From Ktedonospora formicarum (GTDB lineage Bacteria; Chloroflexota; Ktedonobacteria; Ktedonobacterales; Ktedonobacteraceae): a DNA stretch of 64,000 bases. The stretch's first letter is position 1. The number at the start of each line of letters is the position of its first letter. Made by a program: the position numbers and the translations under genes. The DNA is taken from contig NZ_BNJF01000002.1 in assembly GCF_016587355.1 (NCBI RefSeq), positions 1,550,001 through 1,614,000 on the forward strand, in the 5' to 3' direction. Positions 45,097 to 54,853 of this stretch are shown in pieces. The notes under the pieces were generated by a model. The model made no database searches. It was given only the letters and a program-made list of their open reading frames with translations, and had not been told where the DNA came from.

Positions 45097-45280
45097 TTAT
45101 TCTCTCTTTCTTTCATCTGCATGTTTTGTTCTATACAAGGTGACCGAATGGATCAGAGGGGAATAGACGAGCCAGTCGGCCTGGTGGTATTATGGAGCAG
45201 CATCCCTGCTGAAACCAGGAGTGTGTTTTCTCATAGGTGTAATAAGTAACAGTTTTTCGCTGCTGGATATTGAGGAACAG

Positions 45281-46135
45281 ATGACAGAACGTGCGAAGCA
45301 CCGAGCAGGACTCGCCGATTTTTTGCGTACCCGTCGTGCTCGCCTGCGTCCCGAACAGTTTGGCCTCCCAACAGGTGCGAGGCGACATACACCTGGACTT
45401 CGACGAGAAGAACTTGCCCAGCTCGTGGGTGTGGGTATTTCCTGGTACACGTGGCTCGAACAAGGCCGAGATATTCAGGTCTCCGATCATGTCCTCTCTC
45501 GCCTTGCAGATATCTTGCAACTCGACGCCCAGGAGCGCCGTCATTTGTTTGCGCTGGCACGGGGTCACGTTCCGCTACCAGCAAAACCAGATGGAGAGAA
45601 GCTTTCACAAAACACTCCCTATCAAGCGATCCTCGATGCGTTTCTCTACCCGGCCCAACTGCTCGATCATCGTTTGAGTGTGGTGGCGTGGAATGACAGT
45701 GCAAACCAACTCTTCGGCGATTACGTTGCTCTCTCTGAGCGCGAACGCAATCTGGCCTGGTCGCTCTTTATGGACCCGCTGCAACGCCAACGCTTTGTTC
45801 ACTGGGAGCGGGCTGCACGCGGTTGCATTGCACACTTGCATGCGATGATGGACCAGTATGGCGATGATGCATGGGGGGCGAAATTGATTGCCGATTTGAG
45901 TGTTTCCAGTCCTGAATTTCGGGCCTGGTGGCCCGAGCATAAGATTCTCTTGACTTGCAATAGTTCTAGTGAAATGTATCACCCCCTGGTCGGTCACCTT
46001 GCGTTTCAGCTCACTACTTTTACTGTTCCCCAACAACCTGATAGGGGAATGGTGGTCTATACCCCCTTGCCGCAGGATGACACGGCGGCCAAACTCGGCG
46101 CGTTGATGAAAAGGGAAGCTTATCCTCATTTCTAA
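45281..46135 (+). CDS. XRE-family regulator with MmyB-like ligand domain
   Basis: 284 residues from the ATG at 45281 (GAGGAACAG upstream). N-terminal helix-turn-helix: GLADFLRTRRARLRPEQFGL, TGARRHTPGLRREELAQLVG and GISWYTWLEQGRDIQVSDHV with VLSRLADILQLDAQERRHLF. The MmyB-like PAS/ligand domain follows (LDAFLYPAQLLDHRLSVVAW, NDSANQLFGDY, FRAWWPEHKI), known from Streptomyces and related genes to regulate a divergent oxidoreductase. It is divergent from the LLM gene. Confidence 0.88.
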   Translation: MTERAKHRAGLADFLRTRRARLRPEQFGLPTGARRHTPGLRREELAQLVGVGISWYTWLEQGRDIQVSDHVLSRLADILQLDAQERRHLFALARGHVPLPAKPDGEKLSQNTPYQAILDAFLYPAQLLDHRLSVVAWNDSANQLFGDYVALSERERNLAWSLFMDPLQRQRFVHWERAARGCIAHLHAMMDQYGDDAWGAKLIADLSVSSPEFRAWWPEHKILLTCNSSSEMYHPLVGHLAFQLTTFTVPQQPDRGMVVYTPLPQDDTAAKLGALMKREAYPHF

Positions 46136-46397
46136 TCTAACAAGATGAGACAACAGAGCTGTTTGAGAACAACCATCCCAGAGGAAAATGCGGTCTTACA
46201 GATCAGCTTATTATGCAAGCATCACCTGCTTCATGAGAGATCTATAAACTGGGGGATAATATTCTTCCGCTTTTCCCACGCGCCCGAAGAAGAGAAACCG
46301 GAAAAGCGATCAAAAGCCACCCTATTCCTTGCCAAGGGATAGAAAGGAAGGATAATGCGCCCCCTGCTCCCGATCCATTTTTAGAGAACGATGGGTT

Positions 46398-46548
46398 CGC
46401 ATAGCGACAAGGAGCGGTTGTAGGTGCCTGGAAGGGGGCCTTGCACTTGTCGCGGTTGGTGTAACACCAAGATTGAAGGAATTGCATCCCGACGGGGACA
46501 AGCGTAAGGCTCCCGCAACCGCTCCACATCTCCCCTTGTCGCTATGCG
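46398..46548. repeat. long interrupted inverted repeat, element or structured RNA
   Basis: CGCATAGCGACAAGG (46398-46412) is the exact complement of 46534-46548, and just inside GGAGCGGTTG (46411-46420) pairs with 46516-46525. The 95 bases between contain further stems (GGTGTAACACC and GACAAG/CTTGTC words). The whole folds as one hairpin of 151 bases that overlaps the last codons of the FAD monooxygenase on the minus strand. It may be a miniature transposon, an IS end or a non-coding RNA; no family was recognised. Confidence 0.55.
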
Positions 46549-48152
46549 AGTTGCACCCTCGAACGCAAATGCAAAGCCGAGAGCATACGCATAAGCTGCT
46601 GACTCCTGTTCTCTTCAGGAGTGCTCACACGAGCAGCTACGAAGCCATCAGGCCGGACCAGGAGCATGCCATGATCAGGTAGGCCGGTCGCCTGTTGCCA
46701 GTTCTCCTCGTTTGCTACGAGTTCTCCTTCAGGACCAATACAATAGACGGGCAGTTCGATGCCAAAGTGAACAGCGCATTCCTTCGCCACCTTGCGCCAC
46801 CCTTCCTCGTCTGAGCCTGTCAGCAGGACAAAATGATGACTAGTAATATCAAGAGTTGAGACATGTCGGCCTTGATACTCCACCCACAGGTGAGGCACGC
46901 GCGAACCGGGCTGCCCTCTCAGCTCTGTGTAGTTCAGCAGCTGGCTTTCCCCTTCGGCAGAGAGCACGGCTGACGAGGCATAAAAACCGAAGCGAGCCTG
47001 GAGTTCATTGTCAGTCGTTTTTTCTCGGTCGGTGATCTCTTCCTGCTCGGCGGCAAAGCCAGCCACGTGACGCCTTTCCGTCTCGTAGGTCGAGAGCAAG
47101 GTGGAATCTGCGTAACCCTGGAGAACGGCGGCCAACTTCCAGGCGATGTTCTGTCCATCCTGGATGCCCAGATTCGCACCCACGCCGCCTGTGGGCAGGA
47201 TAATATGGGCTGCGTCGCCTGCCAAAAAGACTCTCCCATCCTGGTAGCGTTCAGCCAGCCTCTCCTGCGGCAACCAGGGGAGAATACCCATGATTTCTAC
47301 CGCAAGATCAGGTATCCCGATGGCCTTGCGCACCAGCTCCTGGCAGCGTTCGACAGATGGGATCTTCAACTCTCCATTTTCGAGATACCCGGGCATCTGA
47401 AAAAGCCAGCGATCACTATTATTGATTGCCATGAGCAGGCCCGGAGCTTCAGGGGTCTCTATCGTACAGAGTATAAACTCGTGGCCTCGTACCAGCTCGC
47501 TCAGGTCTGCACGAAAGTCAATCGCGAGTGTATGCATCTCTGACAACATAAAGTTTTTCGTGGGGATTGCAAGAGTGCGCAGTGCAAGGCTATTAGCCCC
47601 ATCCGCGGCAACCAGGTAGTCGGCACGGATACGCTGCTGTACTCCCCTCTTGCGATCCACAACGAGAGCCGTCACACCTGTCTCATCTTGTTCAAAAGAC
47701 AGTAAATCAGTCTGAAGGCGCAGATCTCCACCTCGTTCCAGCGCCGCCTCAAACAACACGGGCTCCAGAGCAGCCTGATTACACAGACAGCCTGTGGCTG
47801 GACTGATAGCCTGCTCTGCTTCTTTCATCTGGTCGAACGTCTCAAGATCTTTCCCATCCAGGTTCAGGCGTTTGACCTGTGCTATGTTGGCGGAGGCAAG
47901 GGTCTCGACAAAGATTTCGCCACGGCTCCTGCTGAGTGGTTCGGCAGCTTTCCTGACACTCTCTTCTAGCCCTAGCGCCCGGAATATCTCCATCGTCCGT
48001 GCTCCCAGGCCAACCGGGCGGGGATGGATCGCTGTTCCTGGATGACGCTCTATGAGTATATATGGGATCTGCTGCTGTGCCAGAAAGAGCGCAGTCGAGA
48101 GGCCGGTTGGTCCGGCACCAATAATCAAAACCGGAACAGAGACATCTGTCAT
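46542..48152 (-). CDS. FAD-dependent aromatic (polyketide-type) hydroxylase
   Basis: 536 residues, class A flavin monooxygenase of the PHBH/polyketide hydroxylase type. VPVLIIGAGPTGLSTALFLA (GxGxxG), the conserved PRPVGLGARTMEIFRALGLE, YLVAADGANSLALRTLAI (DG motif) and GRVFLAGDAAHIILPTGGVG with ANLGIQDGQNIAWKLAAVL (GD and FAD-ribityl motif). The C-terminal ~130 residues are the thioredoxin-like domain of this class. Substrate presumably an aromatic compound or antibiotic. It is divergent from the TetR gene with a palindrome between them. Its 3' end overlaps the large inverted repeat. Confidence 0.9.
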   Translation of the reverse strand: MTDVSVPVLIIGAGPTGLSTALFLAQQQIPYILIERHPGTAIHPRPVGLGARTMEIFRALGLEESVRKAAEPLSRSRGEIFVETLASANIAQVKRLNLDGKDLETFDQMKEAEQAISPATGCLCNQAALEPVLFEAALERGGDLRLQTDLLSFEQDETGVTALVVDRKRGVQQRIRADYLVAADGANSLALRTLAIPTKNFMLSEMHTLAIDFRADLSELVRGHEFILCTIETPEAPGLLMAINNSDRWLFQMPGYLENGELKIPSVERCQELVRKAIGIPDLAVEIMGILPWLPQERLAERYQDGRVFLAGDAAHIILPTGGVGANLGIQDGQNIAWKLAAVLQGYADSTLLSTYETERRHVAGFAAEQEEITDREKTTDNELQARFGFYASSAVLSAEGESQLLNYTELRGQPGSRVPHLWVEYQGRHVSTLDITSHHFVLLTGSDEEGWRKVAKECAVHFGIELPVYCIGPEGELVANEENWQQATGLPDHGMLLVRPDGFVAARVSTPEENRSQQLMRMLSALHLRSRVQLA

Positions 48153-48191
48153 TATTGTTTTCCTTTCTGCATCTCGTGTATTTTTGCATTA

Positions 48192-48207
48192 ACTTAAATT
48201 TTTAAGT
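48192..48207. promoter_or_regulatory. palindromic operator candidate between hydroxylase and TetR genes
   Basis: ACTTAAATTTTTAAGT consists of 7-base arms around TT. It lies 40 bases before the hydroxylase start and 81 bases before the TetR ATG, as expected for a divergent TetR-family operator. Confidence 0.5.
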
Positions 48208-48287
48208 CACTCCAATTATAAATGAGATGCAGAAAGAAAGTCAACCCCAATCTTGCAGTCCATTGCAAAAAGAGCTACAATGCGCCT

Positions 48288-48932
48288 ATGACACAGACAC
48301 CTGGACGACGTGAACGAAAAAAGCAGCAGACACGGGAGAAGATCGCGCGAGTAGCTCTAGAGCTCTTTATTGAGCGTGGCTTTGAGCAGGTGACAGTGAC
48401 CGAAGTGGCTGAAACGGCTGATGTGTCGGTAAATACCGTCTATAATTATTTTCCGACTAAAGAGGACCTCTTTTTTGGACTCAATCAGCCTATGGAGGCT
48501 TCTCTGGCAGGAATCATTCGTCAGCGTGAGAAAGGCGAACTCTTGCTCACCTTTCTACGTCATTTGCTGCTCGGCAGTCTTGAACGTATGAAAGCGATGC
48601 TGCCCCCAGAGCAGGATTCTACGCGGCAGCAGGTTTTTCGGGTGATTCGGGAAAGCCCTACCCTGCAAGCTCGGGGCCGGCAAATGACTGAGTCTATTGA
48701 AGAGGATCTGGCCCATGCTCTTGCGGACGATATGGGCACAGAATCGGATGATATCGTACCTCGTCTGGTTGCGCATTTGATCCTGACCCTTTATTCAAGG
48801 ATCTTTGCGGAATACGCGAGGCGACGATTAAAAGGCGAATCTTCTGAGGAGATTCTTGCTGGTCTTTCAGCTATGGTCATGGCTGGTCTCGACCTGTTAG
48901 CACATGGGATCGATGCTTCCGAGAATAAATAA
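48288..48932 (+). CDS. TetR-family transcriptional regulator
   Basis: 214 residues from the ATG at 48288. N-terminal HTH: RREKKQQTREK-like RRERKKQQTREKIARVALEL, FIERGFEQVTVTEVAETADV, SVNTVYNYFPTKEDLFFGL. The C-terminal ligand domain is helical and unlike characterised subfamilies. Its divergent partner is the FAD hydroxylase, so it probably represses that gene and itself until a substrate-like ligand binds. Confidence 0.9.
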   Translation: MTQTPGRRERKKQQTREKIARVALELFIERGFEQVTVTEVAETADVSVNTVYNYFPTKEDLFFGLNQPMEASLAGIIRQREKGELLLTFLRHLLLGSLERMKAMLPPEQDSTRQQVFRVIRESPTLQARGRQMTESIEEDLAHALADDMGTESDDIVPRLVAHLILTLYSRIFAEYARRRLKGESSEEILAGLSAMVMAGLDLLAHGIDASENK

Positions 48933-48946
48933 GGGCACAATAACCT

Positions 48947-49480
48947 GTGGGGTCCCAATTGATTGCGCCCAATAGGTATCAAAAGATGTGCTCGCATTGC
49001 GAGCCTGTGCAGATAGACCTGATTGTGACTGATGGGCATGAGGGTCTTCTCGCTGCTATCTCTGCTCTCTTTACTGTGACGCCACAGCGTTGTTGTGGCG
49101 TGTATAAACAACGCAATGTACTCAATGCCATTCCTTATCGGGAGCGCAAAGAGGTCAGGACAGAACTCGCAGGGATCTTCAAACAGGAGAAGAAAGAGGA
49201 TGCACTGTTCAATTTGGTCGACTTCAAAGCCAAATATCAGAAGTGCTATCCCGAAGCCATCCGCAGCCTCTACGAGGATGAAGAACATCTCCTGGCGTTT
49301 TATATGTTTCCACCAGTGATGCACCGCTCTATTAGGAGTACCAACGCCATTGAAAGTTTCTTTCGCAATGTTTGCCAGCGAACCGATCAAATTGATGCCT
49401 TCACCACAGAAACCAGTTGTCTGACCATCGTCTGGGCGGTCATGCAGGATAGACACTTGCCCAGGATACCTGTCTTGTAA
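48947..49480 (+). pseudogene. IS256-family (mutator-type) transposase C-terminal remnant
   Basis: The frame gives IDLIVTDGHEGLLAAISALF, then TVTPQRCCGVYKQRNVLNAI, then FKAKYQKCYPEAIRSLYEDE and SIRSTNAIESFFRNVCQRTD. These are the DDE block of IS256 transposases (DGHKGL, QRCxVHKxRNVL, WP.AxxSL, IRTTNxIERxxRExxRRT). It lacks the N-terminal third. A Trp-Val-His in the usual motif is Cys-Gly-Val-Tyr. Inactive relic. Confidence 0.75.
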
Positions 49481-49628
49481 GCGAGGCTTTGGATTGAGGT
49501 CCGTGCCAAACAACCAGCCTCCATTGCTGGGCCAGAGAGAGCTTGTTTGGACGCATGATCCTGTGTAACACGAGCACACGTTCAAGAGCTTTTTCAGCTC
49601 ACCTCTGGCCCTTGAGTACGAATAGACC

Positions 49629-50141
49629 TTATTGCTTGATTTCCCCGTATCCCAACGCTGCCTCATTATATGCCCAGACATCCAGCTCCGGCGACTGAAT
49701 GCCGAGATGGGTGAGGGCCGTGCAGATCTGGGTGCGGTGGTCGATGCCGTGATCAACGAACTGGATGACCGTGACCAGGAGCGGCGCCCTGTAGGTGCCT
49801 TCGTCCAGGAGCTGGATCACCTGGAGTTGTTCCGGCGTGACCTGCTCGGTAAAGGCGATCATGGCCTCGCTGGAGCGACGGGCGCGCTCGCGCAGTTCGG
49901 CGAAGGAGCGCGGAGCTTCCTCTTCCTCGCGCAGAGGCGGCGTGGTTGGGAAGCCACCCACCAATCTGGCCGCATAGCCTTCCTCAGCGCCCAACATATG
50001 CTTGAGGGTGACGCGGATGCTACCATAGGTGCCAGGGAAAACGGCATCGAGCTGGGCATCAGTAAGTTGTTCGCAGGTGTCGAGCAGACGCAGGTTAGCC
50101 CAGAGGTTGTATTTGAAGAAGTCAGAAAGTCCGATTGCCAT
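49629..50141 (-). CDS. DinB-family protein
   Basis: 170 residues. Four-helix DinB bundle: LSDFFKYNLWANLRLLDTCE, FPGTYGSIRVTLKHMLGAEE (first metal His in LKHM) and LLVTVIQFVDHGIDHRTQIC (second and third His in DHGIDHRTQ). Family members bind Ni or Zn and some are thiol S-transferases. It is a stand-alone gene between two insertion-sequence remnants. Confidence 0.85.
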   Translation of the reverse strand: MAIGLSDFFKYNLWANLRLLDTCEQLTDAQLDAVFPGTYGSIRVTLKHMLGAEEGYAARLVGGFPTTPPLREEEEAPRSFAELRERARRSSEAMIAFTEQVTPEQLQVIQLLDEGTYRAPLLVTVIQFVDHGIDHRTQICTALTHLGIQSPELDVWAYNEAALGYGEIKQ

Positions 50142-50585
50142 GAGTATACGTTACCTTTCAGTGTTGCATTACTACTTTCATCTCACAACGACATGATCGC
50201 GCATCAGTAGCATGTGTGTGATGGCGATCTGCGCGATTTTACATCTGTATTTCCAGCATGAGTAGGATGAAGTTAGTACACCACTGGCGTCATGATCAGA
50301 CAATCTCCTTTTGCGATGATGTTATCGGCATTGATTATAGCTTGATAAGAGGCGATTGTCAAAGCTTCAGTGCTGTCCGATCTTTTTGACTATCTTCAAA
50401 ATCGACGCCAGTTAAGAGGTGATGCTCACGGGACGCAATAGCGCGGATCAGCAGATGCAAGCGGATGCGTGGGAGCTGTTTGCCGAGGGAGTGGGAAGCC
50501 TCTTTTTGGCGACGCATGATGGAGGATTTGCCCTCTGTGCGCGAGGGCTGAAGGAGCGTGAGGTGTTTGTGGTGAGGATCGGTTC

Positions 50586-51010
50586 ATGGAAATGCCAGAT
50601 GTCGCGGAAGTTACGTCAAGAGGACTCAGTGCTAAAGTGAAGCAACGTAGGGTGGTCACAACGGATAGCCAACACAGTGATCCCGAGGCCCCAATCTGCT
50701 GAAGCAGGAGTTTTATGCAAGCGAGCCAGACACCACATGGCTCACAGACATCACAGCAGTTTGGACTGCCGAGGGATGGCTCTACTTGGCGGCCGTTATT
50801 GATGTGTACTCGTGGCGTGTGGTCGGATGGTCCATGGATCAGCACCACGATGAAGCACTGGTATGTTGTGCTTTTGAGATGGCAGTTACCTACCGAAATC
50901 CCAAGGCTGGGCTCTTGCACCATTCCGACAGAGGGAGTCAATATATGAGTGTAGGTCATCAGGCTCTTTTCAAGCAGTATGGTATTCGCGGGTTCACCTC
51001 ATGCCACACG
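50586..51010 (+). pseudogene. IS3-family transposase OrfB remnant (frameshifted)
   Basis: Frame 1 reads MEMPDVAEVTSRGLSAKVKQ, then RRVVTTDSQHSDPEAPI and a TGA; frame 2 continues LLKQEFYASEPDTTWLTDIT, AVWTAEGWLYLAAVIDVYSW, RVVGWSMDQHHDEALVCCAF and LLHHSDRGSQYMS. This is the DDE integrase core of IS3 OrfB (T-D-I-T, VIDxYSRxVVGWSM, HHSDRGSQY). The end after SVGHQALFKQYGI is garbled. There is at least one frameshift near 50695, so the copy is dead. Confidence 0.75.
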
Positions 51011-51273
51011 TTTGCTAGACGTTCACTGTCTGAAGTTCCTACTCAGCTTGAAAATTGTCGAAGAACACAGCATGGGAAACAGTCGACTGTGAAACGTCTC
51101 CTCAAAACGAATACTCTCGATTGGAGAGGAGGATAGCATAAAAGAGAGAGGCGGGGAGGCAACTCTACTTCTCTCTCATACAAAATGGAGGGTACAGAGA
51201 GTGGCGTCGGCATTGACCGATTCCCATTGCCAGATAGAGGTTCTGGTTTCAGAGAAAAAAGGAGAGAAATATT

Positions 51274-52131
51274 ATGATGAATAATCCACAATTTGCTCTT
51301 CTCAAAAATGGAGAGGTAGAGAAGTGGAATGAATGGAGAAAACAGAATGCATCTGTTATTCCTGACCTCACAGGAGTCAACCTCAATGGAACCAACCTCA
51401 CAGGAGTCGACCTCAGAGAAGCCATTCTCGAAGAAGCCCGCCTTAGAGAAGCCATTCTTGAAGGTACCAACCTCGAAGGAGCCAACCTTACAGGAGCTAT
51501 CCTCACAGGAACTAACCTCGAAGGAGCCAACCTCGAAAAAGCCAACCTCAGAGAAGCCAACCTCATAGGCGCAGGCCTCAGAGAAGCCAACCTTGCAAAA
51601 GCCGATCTCACAAAAGCCCGCCTCGGAGACGCCAACCTCATAGAAGTCAACCTCGAAGGAGCCAACCTTGCAAAAGCCAACCTTACAAAAGCTAGCCTTG
51701 GAGACGCCAACCTTAGAGACACCAACCTCGAAAAAGCCAACCTCGAAGATGCCAATCTCGAGAAAGCCGATCTCAGAGGCGCCAACCTTAAAGACACCAA
51801 CCTCACAAGAGCTATCTTCACAGGAGCCAACCTCACAGGAGCTCACCTCAAAGACACCAACCTGAGAGGAGCCAACCTCACAAGAGTCAGCCTTGAAAAA
51901 AACGATCTCACAGGAGGCATCCTCACAGGAGCCAACCTCACAGGAGCCAATCTCAAAGATGTCATCTTTGAAAAAGCCAGCCTTAGAGAGGCCAACCTCA
52001 CAGGAGCCAACCTCGAAGGAGCCAACCTCGAGAAAGCCAACCTCGAGAAAGCCAACTTTGAGAAAGTCAACCTCAAAGGCGTCAACCTCACAGGAGCCAA
52101 CCTCACAGGAATCATAGGCCTCAAGTCATAG
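51274..52131 (+). CDS. pentapeptide-repeat protein
   Basis: 285 residues. After a short polar N-terminus (MMNNPQFALLKNGEVEKWNE) nearly the whole protein is A(N/D)LxG-type pentapeptides: GVNLNGTNLTGVDLREAILE, TNLEGANLTGAILTGTNLEG, repeated ~50 times with Leu or Phe at the centre. It should form a long right-handed beta-helix, possibly acting as a DNA mimic or scaffold. The DNA is a 15-base quasi-repeat (GCCAACCTCGAAGGA type), so it could expand or contract by recombination. The ATG has AGGAGAGAAATATT upstream. It differs from the shorter pentapeptide protein of the PadR operon by lacking the prefix domain. Confidence 0.85.
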   Translation: MMNNPQFALLKNGEVEKWNEWRKQNASVIPDLTGVNLNGTNLTGVDLREAILEEARLREAILEGTNLEGANLTGAILTGTNLEGANLEKANLREANLIGAGLREANLAKADLTKARLGDANLIEVNLEGANLAKANLTKASLGDANLRDTNLEKANLEDANLEKADLRGANLKDTNLTRAIFTGANLTGAHLKDTNLRGANLTRVSLEKNDLTGGILTGANLTGANLKDVIFEKASLREANLTGANLEGANLEKANLEKANFEKVNLKGVNLTGANLTGIIGLKS

Positions 52132-52748
52132 GACTCTCAGGGATGTTCGAGGGATGTTCTCGCCGGGCATCCCTCCTTTCACGCAGGCAGACCATTTCTC
52201 AAGACAGACTCCGTTTTGTTGGTGCCATCAGACAGTCGCATAAGCTTGTCATTACAAACGTCAATTTGCTCTCAACACGTCCTAACTACAACTGTAGAAG
52301 TAGGGGTATAATGAGGATTGCAAGCATGGGGAACCACACTAGCATTGGAAGTCTTGGGGTCTTTCACAAGCAAGTTTTCAAGAGGCAAGTTCTAGAGGGT
52401 TCGCGTGGAGAGCCGTGAGTTTGCCTCCGGCTACTGAATGCACTTTATGCGTTCGTTGTCACAGGCTGAACGGGACCTGGTTAGGCAGGGACCGCTTACC
52501 CTGGTGTTTGCAGCCCATGATGTCCAGTATAATAATGCGGTCGTGCTGAGTGAGCCGCTTTCCTAGGACGAACTCTCTCCTACGAGCAAATCCAGGCTCT
52601 GACCGCGCATTGGCAGCCCTATGCCGGGTTTGTCTAATTTCATCTATTACTGTACAAACTTGAGGAGCAAGGATGCCTTTCTCCCACCCAATGAAGCCAG
52701 GCCATCCTGACCATCTGACTTTTCTTATTATGTACAGGAGGATCATTC
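52132..52748. other. intergenic, no gene supported
   Basis: No coding pattern is recognised. A short palindrome CTACAACTGTAG lies near 52290-52302. The sequence before the peroxidase is AT-mixed, with CAGGAGGATCATTC directly before its ATG. Confidence 0.35.
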
Positions 52749-53663
52749 ATGCACGTCGCACAAAGTGGCATCTTCGCGTTGGGAACGGGATCGCATTCCC
52801 TTCTGGAGTTTGATCTGCATGCCTCTGTTGACCCGGTTGTGCCGGTGCGAGCGATTGCCAATTTACGAGAACCACGCATGACGACCGGGGGCGTCAACCT
52901 GGTGGTCGGCTTTCGGCCCTCCATTTGGAGGCGCGTGAGTCCGCAGGAGATGCCGCAAGCCGTCGAGGATTTCGAGCAGGACGTGCGCGGAATAGAGGGT
53001 TTCACCATGCCTGCGACGCAGCACGATCTGTGGGTCTGGGCGGCGGGTCATGCCTATGATAAGGTCTTTGATGTGGCCAAAGAGGCGAAGCAGGCGCTGG
53101 CTGGACTAGCCACCCTTGCTCTGAATGTGGACGGGTGGACCTACCGGGTAGATCGGGATTTAACCGGTTTCATCGACGGCACCAAGAATCCCAGTCTGTT
53201 GCAGGCCCCCGAGGTGGTACTTGTTCCCGATGGCTCTCCCGGTGCTGGTGGGAGCGTGGTGTTGGTGCAGAAGTGGCTACACCATACCGCAGCCTGGGAG
53301 GCGCTTCCGGTTGAGGCGCAAGAGAAGGTCTTCGGGCGGACCAAAGAGAAGAGCATCGAGTTGCCTGAAACGGTCAGCGGTCCAACTGCACATGTCCCGC
53401 GCACCACCATCGAAGAGGGTGGAGTCGAGCGGCACATCTTCCGCCGCAATACGCCGTTCGGGAACGCCGCCGAGCAAGGAACGATGTTTATTGGCTTCAG
53501 TTGTGACCAGCATCGCTTGGCCCGCATGCTCAAGCGGATGGCCGGAGCCGAGGATGGTATCCGCGATGCCCTGACCAGGTACACCACGCCAGTCAGCGGA
53601 GCGTATTATTTTGTCCCTTCAGTCGAGGCACTGCGCCAATTTGCCGCTCCAGACGACGAATAG
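52749..53663 (+). CDS. Dyp-type haem peroxidase
   Basis: 304 residues, GGAGGATCATTC upstream. Class B dye-decolourising peroxidase. The diagnostic distal loop is GFIDGTKNP with catalytic Asp ~143, and the haem-ligand segment is VERHIFRRNTPFG (proximal His) with MFIGFSCDQHRLARMLKRMA. The N-terminal ~120 residues form the first ferredoxin-like half. It acts on dyes or phenols with H2O2 in the cytoplasm or an encapsulin; no signal peptide, no encapsulin gene or encapsulin-type tail is visible. Confidence 0.9.
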   Translation: MHVAQSGIFALGTGSHSLLEFDLHASVDPVVPVRAIANLREPRMTTGGVNLVVGFRPSIWRRVSPQEMPQAVEDFEQDVRGIEGFTMPATQHDLWVWAAGHAYDKVFDVAKEAKQALAGLATLALNVDGWTYRVDRDLTGFIDGTKNPSLLQAPEVVLVPDGSPGAGGSVVLVQKWLHHTAAWEALPVEAQEKVFGRTKEKSIELPETVSGPTAHVPRTTIEEGGVERHIFRRNTPFGNAAEQGTMFIGFSCDQHRLARMLKRMAGAEDGIRDALTRYTTPVSGAYYFVPSVEALRQFAAPDDE

Positions 53664-53968
53664 ACGAGAAAGGCCTCCCAAGATGCTGAGACGACCACAG
53701 CAAGCAAGGGAAGCGACATGAACAGCCCACGGCAGCGCACCCGGCATCACGGCACCCAGGGATTGGGCCGGGATCGACTATCAGGTGCCACGTGAACGAT
53801 ATGGTACGAAGAATCTGCGGTATATGGATTGGACAGTGCTTGCCAGAGATGTTTTGGAGGATGCGGACCTGGAATAGTGCCTGACAATATTTGAGGAGTA
53901 CTGCGCCTTTAGCCGTATGATAGGAAGCGCCTACAAGTGCGTTTCACAGACAACTAAGGGTGTGATCT
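53664..53968. other. intergenic with a short unidentified coding fragment
   Basis: Around 53776-53878 a plus-strand frame reads DYQVPRERYGTKNLRYMDWT and VLARDVLEDADLE before TAG. It has good codon texture but no start, and I do not recognise the family. It may be a remnant of a longer gene. Confidence 0.35.
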
Positions 53969-54520
53969 CTAGTAGCGTGCCAGGAGGGGGAGGAGCAGAA
54001 GCCATAAGAAACGAAGCATGAGACCAGTGACTCCAAGCCAGATACACGTGAAGATGTAAAGCCATAGGGCTTCCTGTGCGGTAAGAATGCGTTGAGGGTC
54101 CTGGGGAAGATACCAGAGTGATATGTGTTCCCCATCGCTATAGAGATTGTTGCAATTGCCCTCGCGTGTGATTTTATATGGTTGCCCCTGTGGGCCAGAG
54201 AATTGAAAAGTATAGATGAATGTTTCCGCATTGTCTCCCTGCTGTGCATAATCATCTACTCCACAGGAGGCAACAGCTTTCGCGATACCACTTGTCTCTA
54301 TGCCGCCTATGCGCACATACCAGGCTGGAATACCTAGCCAAGAAGCCAACCATAGAGCTAGAATGAGTATGAGCGCGCATCCCCCCGTTAAGATCAAGTG
54401 AATCTCTCGGGGGAGAATGAGATGCCTTGGAGAGGTTTTTTTAGCTTTTCTGATTCTTGTAAACACAGATAATATCTCCTGATTAAGAAGGGCCAGTTCT
54501 CGAATGTGCCCTTGCATCAC
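53969..54520 (-). CDS. membrane protein, DUF3592-like
   Basis: 183 residues. A membrane helix (LILTGGCALILILALWLASW) near residue 50, a periplasmic beta-rich part (FQFSGPQGQPYKITREGNCN, then EHISLWYLPQDPQRILTAQE) with the G-x-x-V-x-Y-x-P-x-x-P pattern of DUF3592, and a second helix near the C-terminus (IFTCIWLGVTGLMLRFLWLL). Role unknown; predicted in the inner membrane. ATG at 54520 with no obvious operon partner. Confidence 0.6.
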   Translation of the reverse strand: MMQGHIRELALLNQEILSVFTRIRKAKKTSPRHLILPREIHLILTGGCALILILALWLASWLGIPAWYVRIGGIETSGIAKAVASCGVDDYAQQGDNAETFIYTFQFSGPQGQPYKITREGNCNNLYSDGEHISLWYLPQDPQRILTAQEALWLYIFTCIWLGVTGLMLRFLWLLLLPLLARY

Positions 54521-54853
54521 TCATAACGTCGATGGAGAGAGTTTTTGGGTGATCATGATGACAGTTGCTGGTTCTCCCTGTTGGTCTGGCGTACTATTTT
54601 TATCTTTTCCAAGAATCAGTGAAGAAAAGTTGCGTATGCCCCTTCTGAATTCGTGTGGGAAGCAAGAGGAGGTTATTGTCCAAGTCTGGGTTTATGCCTG
54701 ATAGCGTAATGGTGGTAGGTATTGGAATGAGCTTCTCAAAAAGATGACACGTGTTCCTCAATCTTGTCATCTTGTCTCTCGTTTCTCGTGCGGCCTCGAA
54801 TGGATGTGCTATGCTTTCTCTCGGAAAGAGATGTCAGAGAAGGTACGTGAGGC
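54521..54853. other. intergenic, no gene supported
   Basis: No coding signal is recognised before the TnpB-like remnant that begins at 54854. Confidence 0.35.

Noticed and set aside
46398..46548. Riboswitch upstream of a gene
   Set aside because: It lies at gene ends rather than in a leader, and no known aptamer core was recognised.
50426..50959. 177-codon minus-strand frame opposite the IS3 remnant
   Set aside because: Antisense to recognisable IS3 integrase sequence; no features of its own.
51043..51846. Long minus-strand open frame of 267 codons across the pentapeptide gene
   Set aside because: It follows from the 15-base repeat of the sense gene; the residue pattern is monotonous and without a ribosome site.
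52285..52310. Single Cas12a-repeat-like dyad (CTACAACTGTAG)
   Set aside because: Only one copy, no spacers, no cas gene.
52395..52425. GAGAGCCGTG word resembling a group II intron tail
   Set aside because: Too short, with no reverse transcriptase or other intron domains nearby.
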